In this document: positions 26,517-34,754 of the stretch, one piece after another
How positions within the stretch are numbered: the stretch's first letter is position 1
Layout: the number at the start of each line of letters is the position of its first letter
Source of the DNA: CAITZA01 sp937915285
Lineage (GTDB): Bacteria; Desulfobacterota; Desulfomonilia; Desulfomonilales; Desulfomonilaceae
Reading direction: 5' to 3'
DNA length: 64,000 bases
NCBI GenBank assembly: GCA_036821825.1
Contig: DAISIV010000002.1
Coordinates: forward strand, 84,760 to 148,759
The notes under the pieces: generated by a model
Told to the model about the DNA's origin: nothing
The model's database searches: none
The model's input: the letters and a program-made list of their open reading frames with translations, nothing else
Translations under genes and position numbers: made by a program

Positions 26517-29500
26517 CTAGGCTTTCTTTACGTTGACCATGAATCCCTTGTATTCAGGACACATGGTGTTGGCGTCACCAACTCCAGGAGTTAGCAGGTT
26601 GGTTGTGGCATCTTTGCCCGTTTTTGGGAAAAGCCAGCCGAATGCAAATGGCATGGCTACCTGATGGACAGTTTTCCCATCAATCTTGAACGGCCTCATC
26701 CTCGGAGTAACCATGGCCGCACATTCGACTTGCCCACGAATGGATGAAACCACTACCCGTTCGCCGTTCTTGATTCCTTTCTCTTGAGCTAGAGCTGGGC
26801 TCATTTCTACAAACAGCTCTGGTTGGGCCTCCAGCAACCATGGTTGCCAACGGGTGAAAGAACCCGAACACCAGTGCTCGGTGATGGTGTTAGTGCTGCA
26901 AACAATAGGGAAGTTCGGATCATTTGAGGCGAATTTGTCGAGATCGCTCTTAAATATCTTGATAACCGGATTGTTCATCTGAGCTGACATGAGGTTCTTT
27001 GGCAGAGGGCTTTCAACAGGCTCATAATGCTCGGGGAAAGGCCCATCGGCCAGACCTGGCCCGTAAAGGAATGCTACTCCGTCAGGTTTCATTATGAATG
27101 GCAGCTTTCCTTTTTCCTTGTCACTCATCGGTGGCCAAGGGCCATCAGGAATGTCTCCCACCCATTTGCCGTCCTTCCATTCTACCAAGACCCGGTTGGG
27201 GTTCCAGGGCTTGCCTGTTGGATCACATGACGCACGGTTGTAAAGAACCCTTCTGTTGACCGGCCAGCACCATGCCCAGTTCGGGAATAGTCCCAGTCCG
27301 GTAGGATCTTCCTTGCCACGCCGCGCCATTAGATTGCCGTCTTTTGAGTCCTTGGTGTAACTTCCGCAATAAAGCCAGTTGCCACACGATGTGCTGCCGT
27401 CAGCTTGCAAGTAGGCAAATGAAGGAACAAGACTGCCCTTCTTGAACTCTATGTCTTTTCCTGTCGGGTCCTTAAGGGTCTTGTCAGCCAGGAAATAGCC
27501 ATTAGTCTCTTTAGCCATCTTATGGGAATCAAACTTCTTTTTGGCATCCAGCAATTCCCATCGAATATTCAGAATGGCCTCGGGACATTTTCCCTTGTCT
27601 TTGCTGTAAAGTTCCTTGAGCTTGAGAACGATCCTGGAGATCATTTCTCCATCAGAGATTGTGTCACCAGGTCCATCGGCAGCCTTGTATCGCCACTGGG
27701 ACAGACGCCCACTGTTGGAAAGGCTTCCTTCCTTTTCGACCGAGCACGATGCAGGCAGCAAGAACACTTCGGTCTTGATTTTCTTGGGATCCATGCCTGG
27801 GCCGTGCCAGAATGAGGCTGTCTCGTTGTTGAATATGTTCGTATGAACAAGCCAGTCGAGTTTGGCCATTCCCGCGACCACTTTGTTCACATTTGGAGAA
27901 CTTCCCGCAGGATTCTGGCTGAACACGAACATACCCTTCATTTTACCCGCATACATCTCGTCAAAAATGTCTAGCCAGGAATAGGTCTTGCCATCTTCGG
28001 CCTTGGGTAGCCAGGAATATCCGAAATCATTCCCCTTGTTAGCCTTTTCTCCGTAAAGGTATTTCAAGAGGCTTACAGCATATTTTGGATAATTCTGCCA
28101 CCAGTTGGCTGATTGTGTCTCGGCCGTGGTTGGAGTGTTGCCCTTTAGATAGGATTCCAGAGTCTGTTGTGAAGCGCGAGGCACCTTCAAATAACCAGGG
28201 AGTAAATGGAATAGCAGACATCCGTCGGTTGATCCCTGGACGTTGGGCTGTCCCCTGAGAGCATTGATTCCTCCGCCGGCAATACCAATGTTCCCCAGCA
28301 GTAACTGCATGATGGCGCTGGCGCGAATGTTCTCGGTTCCCACGGTGTGGTGGGTCCAACCGAGAGCGTACAGGACCGTTCCCGCTTTATCCTTGACTCC
28401 TGTGGAGGAATACATCTCATAGACCTTCAACAAGTCTTCCACAGGGGTCCCGGTGATCTGCGAAACCTTTTCGGGTGTGTACCTGGAATAGTGCTGTTTA
28501 AGCAACTGCAGTACGCAACGTGGATTCTGGAATGTAGGATCCTTTATAGGAACGCCCTTGTCATCACGTTTGAATGCCCAATTCTTTGCGTCATATTTTC
28601 GGGTATCAGGGTTGTAGCCAGAGAAAAGACCATCCTTGAAATCGAACTTTTCCCCGACAATGTAGGAGGCGTTTGTGTAATTTTCCACGTAGTCTTTGAA
28701 GTATTTGTTTTTGTCCAGGATGTAGTAGATCATACCCCCAAGAAACGCTATGTCGGTTCCGGATCTCAAGGCGGTGTAAAAATCGGCCACAGATGAAGTC
28801 CGTGTAAAACGCGGATCCACAGATATGATTTTTGCCCCTGCCTCTTTTGCCTTTATCACCCATTTCATGCTTATCGGGTGATTCTCGGCCGCATTGCTTC
28901 CCATTACCAAGATACAGTCACTATTTTTGATATCGATGTAGTGATTGGTCATCGCCCCACGTCCAAACGACTCTCCCAGAGCCGCAACGGTGGGGCTGTG
29001 TCATATTCGAGCCTGGTGGTCTATGTAGACAAGACCCAAGGACCGAACCAACGTGTTAAGGGCCGCTACCTCTTCATTGTCTATGTTGGAACTGCCGAGA
29101 TGAGCGATGCTGTTGACACGGTTGACAATCTCACCTTTTTCATTCTTTTCTACGAAGTCAGCGTCGCGTGTCGCTTTAACCTTTTTGGCGATCTCTGCAA
29201 TCGCCCAATCCCAGGATTTTTCCTGCCATTTGTCACTATAAGGGGCCCTGTAAAGAACCTTGGTCAAACGATTCGGGTTTGCAGCGGTTGTCTGGAAAAG
29301 CGCGGCCCCCTTTGCGCACAATGCGCCTTCATTAATCGGATGATCAGAATCCCCCTCGATGTTTATGATCTTTCCTGTCTTTGCATCCGTGCTTACAATT
29401 AAACCACAGCCAACGGAGCAGTAAGCGCAAACAGATGTGCTGGCCTTTGCCGTTTTCATCTTGTCGATCTTCAGCTCAGCGGCATAGGCCTTGGCCGGCC

Positions 29501-29585
29501 CCATGTCTATGCCGAGGCTGGACAGGGCTACCCCCGCTCCGACAAGGCCCGAAACCAGAAAAAATTCTCGTCGGGTTACGCTCAT
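26517..29585 (-). CDS. fdhA: Formate dehydrogenase catalytic subunit, selenocysteine-containing
   Basis: A 1022-residue molybdo/tungstopterin enzyme oxidising formate to CO2 in the periplasm. The start at 29585 has AAGGAGG upstream and gives a twin-arginine signal (TRREFFLVSG). Near residue 50 a [4Fe-4S] motif begins CAYCSVGCG. An in-frame UGA at 29003-29001 codes residue 195 in the context DHQARI-U-HSPTVAALGESFGRGA, exactly where family members have selenocysteine. Downstream are GRGAMTNH and the pterin-binding domains. The two open frames either side of UGA are one gene, not a pseudogene. It is followed 14 bases later by fdhB. Confidence 0.95.
28954..28996 (-). promoter_or_regulatory. Bacterial SECIS element in fdhA
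   Basis: Immediately 3' of the UGA the mRNA can fold into a hairpin: lower stem GCCCCAC (28996-28990) with GUGGGGC (28960-28954), and an apical stem GGCUC / GAGUC with loop UGGGA (28983-28969). Position and two-part shape fit bacterial SECIS elements that recruit SelB with Sec-tRNA. SelB-dependent decoding is inferred; selA/B/C/D are not in the window. Confidence 0.78.
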
Positions 29586-29702
29586 ACGGAATACCTCCTT
29601 GCAAAACGTAGCTTTGTGCAACAACTTGGTTTGGTGAGATTGTTCAGGGCATGTAGTCAACAAAATTAACGACCACAAATAAAGCGCCCTGAGGAGCAAG
29701 TC

Positions 29703-29793
29703 CGTCAGAATACTGACGAATCCAGTAAAAATGGTTTTTCATATGAAGAGCTTCGTATATATGTCGTGAATGACATATATGCCAATCTTGGCA
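29703..29793 (-). promoter_or_regulatory. fdhAB promoter with three dyad repeats
   Basis: On the minus strand TTGGCA (29785-29780), a 17-18 base spacer and ATATAT/TATATA (29762-29756) make a plausible promoter about 165 bases before fdhA. Three inverted repeats cluster here: TGCCAA-TC-TTGGCA (29780-29793) over the -35, ATATATGTC-N6-GACATATAT (29757-29780) spanning the spacer and -10, and CGTCAG-N4-CTGACG (29703-29718) downstream of the start point. They look like regulator sites; the regulator is unknown. Confidence 0.55.
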
Positions 29794-30062
29794 TAGCCTG
29801 GCGCCATAGTCAAGCATCAAAACGCTTAAATAGTCGCTTTTTTGTTTGCCGCTGAAAGCCCTTACAATCGAAGGAACGTCAATATAAAGTAATTATTAAT
29901 TAAATCGACTAAGCTTTCCGCGTCGTTTACGGTATTCCGACAGTGAATCAAGAAAGCCCCAAGTTTTGGCATGAATTTGAAACAAAAATATTGAAAATTA
30001 GATTCATGATGTGGGAAATCAGGATGCGGCGAAATTTTTGCGAATCTGAAAGGAAGTCGGTT

Positions 30063-30548
30063 ATGCGTTCTTTGCTTAATAAAATTGGCTATATGATGTT
30101 GGGTCTTTTTGTGGCCGTGGCCGTGGTATTGGTCATCATCCCTGAATCCGGCGCCCAGTCTCCTTCGAAGACCTTCAACCTCATAGATGCTGTGGAAAAA
30201 GGTCTGAATTCCGACGTAGAGCGCCTGATCAAGGCCGGCGCTGACCCTAACGCTCGTGATCAGTACGGAACCACCCCACTTCTGGAAGCTTCTAAACGAG
30301 GGATGAGTAAAACTGTCTCCATGCTTCTTGAGAGGGACGCAAATCCAAACCTTGCGGATATTGACGGATCGACACCCCTGCTGGAGGCTGCGAAACAAGG
30401 TCATTTCGACATTGTAAAAATGTTGGTTGCCAGGGGCGCTAATGTCAACGCAAAAGACCGAAATGATGAAACAGCCGTTAGCTACGCCAATCAGAATGGC
30501 TTGAGCGAGATCAGGGATTACCTTGTGGGGCTTGGGGCTACCGAATGA
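30063..30548 (+). CDS. Exported ankyrin-repeat protein
   Basis: A 161-residue protein with a signal peptide (about residues 1-31, ending SGA-Q) followed by about three and a half ankyrin repeats, for example GADPNARDQYGTTPLLEASK and GANVNAKDRNDETAVSYANQ. It should lie in the periplasm and mediate protein contacts. The ATG at 30063 follows AAGGAAG; an upstream frame opening at 29943 adds a charged stretch before the signal. It is divergent from fdhA, 480 bases away. Confidence 0.82.
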   Translation: MRSLLNKIGYMMLGLFVAVAVVLVIIPESGAQSPSKTFNLIDAVEKGLNSDVERLIKAGADPNARDQYGTTPLLEASKRGMSKTVSMLLERDANPNLADIDGSTPLLEAAKQGHFDIVKMLVARGANVNAKDRNDETAVSYANQNGLSEIRDYLVGLGATE

Positions 30549-30561
30549 TGGGCACGAAAAC

Positions 30562-30584
30562 AACAACCGCACAATCCGGTTGTT
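30562..30584 (+). terminator. Hairpin after the ankyrin gene
   Basis: An 8-base-pair inverted repeat AACAACCG / CGGTTGTT with a seven-base loop begins 14 bases past the stop codon. There is no U tract, so terminator strength is doubtful. Confidence 0.4.
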
Positions 30585-30723
30585 CGCGATAAATGGGCAT
30601 TCTGAAGTAGACGGGTCTTTCGGGCTAAACCTTTTCCAAAAAAAATTTTCCATGAATCCTCTTTGGCTTCGGCGCATCTCTACTTACAAAGAGACCGAAA
30701 CCGTGAAAACGGAGGATAATACA

Positions 30724-30933
30724 ATGGCTATAAGAGAAGAATTCGTAGATGGAATAAATGAGGGATTTGGTGACCGAATAGAGGGAGCCAACCATAGACC
30801 TAGCGTAGAGGTTTGGCCCGAGGAAGATGACTTTGGGCGATGGGTCGCCTCTCATGAAGAGCCTGTAAGGACAGTAATTTGCGGAACCCCTGAATTTGCT
30901 GATTCCCCTTATTGCGGTAGGGGTTACCACTAA
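30724..30933 (+). CDS. Small 69-residue protein with C-terminal Cys pair, unknown
   Basis: A 69-residue protein I do not recognise. A GGAGG site eight bases before the ATG supports this start. An upstream frame runs back to 30523 but overlaps the preceding hairpin and has no ribosome site. The first 50 residues are acidic (VWPEEDDFGRW) and the last 20 hold two cysteines in CGTPEFADSPYCGRGYH. No signal peptide or membrane segment. The acidic leader with a Cys/Gly end is loosely like a modified-peptide precursor, but no modifying enzyme is adjacent. A good terminator follows. Confidence 0.55.
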   Translation: MAIREEFVDGINEGFGDRIEGANHRPSVEVWPEEDDFGRWVASHEEPVRTVICGTPEFADSPYCGRGYH

Positions 30934-30988
30934 GGAAACATAATTGATATGATGTGCTAAAAATAATTTATATTAGATAGTTAGGCGA

Positions 30989-31040
30989 AGCCGACTCCAA
31001 CATACTAATTGAATCAATGTTGAGTCGGCTTTCTGTTTTC
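30989..31040 (+). terminator. Rho-independent terminator after the 69-residue gene
   Basis: Stem AGCCGACTC(C)AACAT / ATGTTGAGTCGGCT, 14 pairs with one bulged C, then TTTCTGTTTTC on the plus strand. It begins about 55 bases after the stop codon at 30933. Confidence 0.8.
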
Positions 31041-31300
31041 AGGCCCGGTCCACTCATGCCCCACCACAATACCAGCCTTAATTTATTCATACCTTGTCGA
31101 TTATTCGTTTCAATATTTTTCGGATAAGTTACAATAAGCGCCTAATGGTGTTCGGCGATACTAGACACCGGTTTTGCCGAATTCACAGATACACTGCCCA
31201 TTAGGAATTGTCTAAAATTCTGGAGTTTTATTTAACACTGAAAATTTGTCCATTTACGCCCGAATAAGCAGACCTAATCTTTTATTGAGGGGTTAAGCCG
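31041..31300. other. Upstream region of hoxE with a long imperfect hairpin
   Basis: No gene is seen. At 31141-31205 the plus strand can form nested pairs: CCTAATGG (31141-31148) with CCATTAGG (31198-31205), and TTCGGC (31151-31156) with GCCGAA (31176-31181). This could be a leader structure or control site for the hydrogenase operon, whose promoter I could not place. A GAGGGG ribosome site lies just before hoxE. Confidence 0.45.
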
Positions 31301-31807
31301 ATGGCAAATCCAAGCCCTGTAAAGTCAGAAAAGTCTGAGGATAGGCGATGGAGGCTGGTGAACCGCACCATGCGCATGCACGGTGGGAGGCCAGACGCGT
31401 TGATAGAAACTCTGCATGTAATCCAGGAGTCATTCGGATACCTGGATCTGGACGCCCTGAAATACGTCGCACAGTCCTTGCGCCTGCCTTTAAGCCGAGT
31501 TTACGGTGTAGCCACATTCTATCACTTTTTTAGTTTAAAACCTCCTGGCGAGCACACATGCGTAGTCTGCACAGGGACTGCGTGTTACATCGCCGGATCA
31601 TCCGCAATACTTAAGCAGGTAAGGGAAGATCTTGGAATATCTGAGAATCAGACCACTCCTGATAACAAAGTGTCATTGCTGACAGCCAGATGTATGGGAT
31701 CCTGTGGTTTGGCGCCCGCTGTGGTTTTTGATGGGGAAGTGAAGGGCAAAATGACCCCTGCGTCAGTTATGGCTCAATTAGGGAGGTGGCGCCATGATGA
31801 CGATTGA
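31301..31807 (+). CDS. hoxE: NAD-reducing hydrogenase diaphorase subunit HoxE (NuoE-like)
   Basis: A 168-residue protein with a thioredoxin-like [2Fe-2S] domain of the NuoE/24-kDa family. Cluster ligands are in CVVCTGTACYIAG and CMGSCGLAPAVVFDG. The N-terminal helical bundle includes IETLHVIQESFGYLDLDAL and the motif GVATFYHFFSLKPPG. First gene of hoxEFUYH. It shares 14 bases with the start of hoxF. It passes electrons between the hydrogenase half and the FMN/NAD subunit. Confidence 0.93.
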   Translation: MANPSPVKSEKSEDRRWRLVNRTMRMHGGRPDALIETLHVIQESFGYLDLDALKYVAQSLRLPLSRVYGVATFYHFFSLKPPGEHTCVVCTGTACYIAGSSAILKQVREDLGISENQTTPDNKVSLLTARCMGSCGLAPAVVFDGEVKGKMTPASVMAQLGRWRHDDD

Positions 31808-33446
31808 GGAATTGCAGGACATTGGCAGGCTTGAGAAAGAGAAACAGGAAGGTTTCAGACATCGAATCCACGTGTGCGTTGCGGCCGGTTGTCTGTCATG
31901 TCAAAGCGGGCTGGTGAAGGATGCCCTTGAGAAAGAGGTTAGTCGCCGTGGATTGGAGAGTTGGTGCCAGGTAAAAGGCGTTGGATGTCTTGGTTTATGT
32001 TCAGCGGGACCGCTGGTGTCTATAGAGCCGGACGGTGTTCTTTACAAGGGGGTTGAGGTCTCAGACGCCTCAGACATTTTGGAATCCCTCGGCGGCAGTC
32101 CGATATCCAGGCTCGAATGTTCCCTGGAGCAGCCGTTTTTCCGAAAACGAGAGAAGATAGTGCTGGAGAACTGCGGGAAAATAGATCCGGAAAGTGTTGA
32201 AGACTACATCTCTGAGAATGGTTATGAAGCCCTTTATACCGCGCTGAGGCTGATGACTCCCAACGAGGTTGTCGATCAGGTTGTGCGAAGCGGTCTCAGG
32301 GGTAGAGGCGGGGCCGGATTCCCGACCGGTTTAAAATGGACCACTGTTGCCAAGGCAGGTGGCTCGATTAAATTTGTGGTGTGTAACGCTGATGAAGGGG
32401 ATCCTGGCGCCTTCATGGATAGGAGCGTTCTGGAGAGTGACCCTCACAGGGTGCTCGAAGGCATGGCAATAGCGGCGGTTGCTGTGGGGGCAAGTTACGG
32501 ATTCATCTATCTTCGGGCGGAGTACCCCCTGGCAGTGAAGAGAATCAGGACAGCAATTGCCAGGGCTGAACGGTTAGGTGTGATCGGACACAACATTTTC
32601 AACACAACCTTCAGTTTCGATGTCAAGGTAAGGCTTGGAGCTGGGGCTTTTGTCTGCGGAGAGGAAACTGCGCTGCTTGCCAGCATCGAAGGTCGTCGTG
32701 GCAGTCCCAGGCCACGTCCACCATATCCTGCCGAGCACGGCCTATGGGGATACCCGACCCTCATCAACAATGTTGAAACCTTTGCGAACATTGCCCCAAT
32801 AATACGAAAGGGTGGAGACTGGTTTGCATCCATAGGTGTCGGAAAAAGCAAGGGGACAAAAGTGTTCGCCCTGGCGGGCCACGTAAAAAACACGGGTCTG
32901 ATTGAAGTGCCTATGGGCACCTCGTTGCGTGAGATAATATACGAGATTGGAGGCGGAATACAGGGTGACCGAAGATTCAAGGCCGTGCAGTCCGGGGGAC
33001 CTTCAGGGGGCTGCTTACCTGAGCGATTTCTGGACATGAGTATGGATTATGAATCCCTGGCGCAAGCTGGATCCATAATGGGCTCCGGCGGACTAATCAT
33101 AATGGACGAATCTTCGTGCATGGTGGATGTGGCCAGGTTCTTTGTGGAATTCTGCATGACCGAATCATGTGGAAAATGCGCCCCCTGCCGGATCGGAACC
33201 GCCCAAATTTATAACACCCTCAAAAAAATTACCGAAGGTGAAGGTAAACCTTCTGATCTGGAATTACTCGATGAATTATGCGATCTGGTAAAAAATACGA
33301 GTCTGTGCGGGTTGGGACAAACTGCTCCAAACCCGGTTCTGAGCACCATGAAATACTTCCTGAATGAGTATAAAGCTCACACGGACGATCACACTTGCCC
33401 CTCCTGCGCCTGCAGGATGAACAACCATGCGGAGGAGCAAAAATGA
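31794..33446 (+). CDS. hoxF: NAD-reducing hydrogenase diaphorase subunit HoxF (NuoF-like)
   Basis: A 550-residue flavin subunit that exchanges electrons with NAD(P). An N-terminal thioredoxin-like ferredoxin domain holds CVAAGCLSC and GCLGLCSAG. The NuoF core follows with GRGGAGFPTGLKW (FMN/NADH, about residues 170-182), CNADEGDPGAFMD and GAGAFVCGEETALL. The [4Fe-4S] motif is CGKCAPCRIGT, with a fourth Cys in TSLCGLGQTAPNP. It ends in a short cysteine-rich tail (CPSCACR). A GGAGG site precedes the ATG pair at 31794. The stop overlaps the hoxU start as ATGA. Confidence 0.94.
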   Translation: MMTIEELQDIGRLEKEKQEGFRHRIHVCVAAGCLSCQSGLVKDALEKEVSRRGLESWCQVKGVGCLGLCSAGPLVSIEPDGVLYKGVEVSDASDILESLGGSPISRLECSLEQPFFRKREKIVLENCGKIDPESVEDYISENGYEALYTALRLMTPNEVVDQVVRSGLRGRGGAGFPTGLKWTTVAKAGGSIKFVVCNADEGDPGAFMDRSVLESDPHRVLEGMAIAAVAVGASYGFIYLRAEYPLAVKRIRTAIARAERLGVIGHNIFNTTFSFDVKVRLGAGAFVCGEETALLASIEGRRGSPRPRPPYPAEHGLWGYPTLINNVETFANIAPIIRKGGDWFASIGVGKSKGTKVFALAGHVKNTGLIEVPMGTSLREIIYEIGGGIQGDRRFKAVQSGGPSGGCLPERFLDMSMDYESLAQAGSIMGSGGLIIMDESSCMVDVARFFVEFCMTESCGKCAPCRIGTAQIYNTLKKITEGEGKPSDLELLDELCDLVKNTSLCGLGQTAPNPVLSTMKYFLNEYKAHTDDHTCPSCACRMNNHAEEQK

Positions 33447-34204
33447 GACCACCGGCATTTCTCCAGACTGCGCTAGAGAGGGATGTGCATCCCGTTAAGG
33501 TTGTAACATTCAAAATTGATGACAGGGATGTTACAGCGCGGGAAGATGAGACAATATTGACGGTAGCACGTCAGAACGGGATATTTATCCCGACATTATG
33601 CCACCTTGAGGGACTTTCGGAGCGAGGGGCGTGCCGCCTCTGTCTGGTAGAGATAAAAAACTCTCCGAGGCTCGCTCCAGCCTGTGTCACCATACCACGA
33701 CAGGACATGGAGGTGATTACAAATTCTGAACGTGTCCAAAATTACAGGAAAAGAATTCTCGAACTAATCCTGACAGAACGAAATCACGTCTGCTCGGTTT
33801 GTGTCTCCAATGGGCGTTGTGATTTGCAGCAACTGACGGTGGACCTGGGAATAACACACGTGCACTATGACTATCTCTATCCCAAACATGAGATAGACGC
33901 CACTCATGAAAGATTCTCTATAGACCACAACAGGTGTGTTCTGTGCCTTCGCTGCGTGAGGGTCTGTGATGAGATAGAGGGAGCCCACACATGGGACATC
34001 ATGAGCAGAGGTATTCTCTCAAGAGTGATCACTGATCTGAACCAGCCTTGGGGATCCTCCGAGACATGCACCGGCTGCGGCAAGTGTGTTCACGTCTGCC
34101 CCACCGCCGCATTAACAGAGAAAGGAAAGTCTGTCGCCGAGATGACCAAGAAGAGGCAGTTTCTTCCTTATCTTGAGATGATGCGAAAGGAGGAACTAAG
34201 ATGA
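33443..34204 (+). CDS. hoxU: NAD-reducing hydrogenase diaphorase subunit HoxU (NuoG N-terminal type)
   Basis: A 253-residue iron-sulfur subunit. The N-terminal ferredoxin-type [2Fe-2S] domain has CHLEGLSERGACRLCLVEI. It is followed by the NuoG-like His-Cys cluster region (NHVCSVCVSNGRCDLQ) and two [4Fe-4S] motifs, CVLCLRCVRVCDE and CTGCGKCVHVCPTAAL. The start at 33443 is set by GGAGGAG and the ATGA overlap with hoxF. It wires HoxF to HoxY. The end overlaps hoxY by four bases. Confidence 0.94.
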   Translation: MRPPAFLQTALERDVHPVKVVTFKIDDRDVTAREDETILTVARQNGIFIPTLCHLEGLSERGACRLCLVEIKNSPRLAPACVTIPRQDMEVITNSERVQNYRKRILELILTERNHVCSVCVSNGRCDLQQLTVDLGITHVHYDYLYPKHEIDATHERFSIDHNRCVLCLRCVRVCDEIEGAHTWDIMSRGILSRVITDLNQPWGSSETCTGCGKCVHVCPTAALTEKGKSVAEMTKKRQFLPYLEMMRKEELR

Positions 34205-34734
34205 GCAGGGCCCGAGTCGCCACCACTTGGCTGGACGCGTGTTCAGGCTGTCACATGTCCTTCCTGGATATCGACGAGAGAATCCTGGAAATAGCGCCAT
34301 TGATCGAACTCGTTTACAGTCCGCTGGTCGATAGTAAAGAGTTCCCGGAAGATGTCGATGTTACCCTCGTAGAAGGAGCTGTAAGCTCAGAGGCGGATGT
34401 AGAGGAGATCCTCGACATCAGGAAAAAGACAAAGGTACTCATCAGCTTTGGAGACTGCGCCGTATCAGCTAATGTCCCGGCAATGAGAAATCGCTATGAC
34501 AGTAAAGAGGTTCTGGATCGTTCCTACATGGAAAACGCAACCAACAACAATCATCGGCCAGATAAAAACATTCCCAAACTCATGAAAGTCGCCAGACCGG
34601 TCCATGAATTTGTAAAGGTGGACGTTTTTCTGCAGGGATGTCCCCCACCAGCAGACGCTATTTATAGCGCGTTAACTCAATTGCTGGCAGGAGAGCATCC
34701 TGAGCTTAACGGTAAAACAAGATTTGGGGCATAA
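34201..34734 (+). CDS. hoxY: [NiFe] hydrogenase small subunit HoxY
   Basis: A 177-residue small subunit carrying the proximal [4Fe-4S] cluster. The ligands are in WLDACSGCHMSFLD (about residues 11-24), FGDCAVSAN and LQGCPPPADA. The short length without extra distal clusters and the absence of a Tat signal fit cytoplasmic group 3d bidirectional enzymes. It overlaps hoxU by four bases and is followed 20 bases later by hoxH. Confidence 0.94.
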   Translation: MSRARVATTWLDACSGCHMSFLDIDERILEIAPLIELVYSPLVDSKEFPEDVDVTLVEGAVSSEADVEEILDIRKKTKVLISFGDCAVSANVPAMRNRYDSKEVLDRSYMENATNNNHRPDKNIPKLMKVARPVHEFVKVDVFLQGCPPPADAIYSALTQLLAGEHPELNGKTRFGA

Positions 34735-34754
34735 TTGAGCAGGAGATTCGTTCC

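Noticed and set aside
28940..29010. Stop codon inside fdhA as a frameshift or pseudogene
   Set aside because: The two parts are in the same frame, the stop is UGA at the known selenocysteine position, and a SECIS-like hairpin follows.
29780..29830. Sigma-54 promoter upstream of fdhA
   Set aside because: A TGGCGCC...TGCC pattern is present on the minus strand, but the GG to GC distance is one base too long for the -24/-12 consensus.
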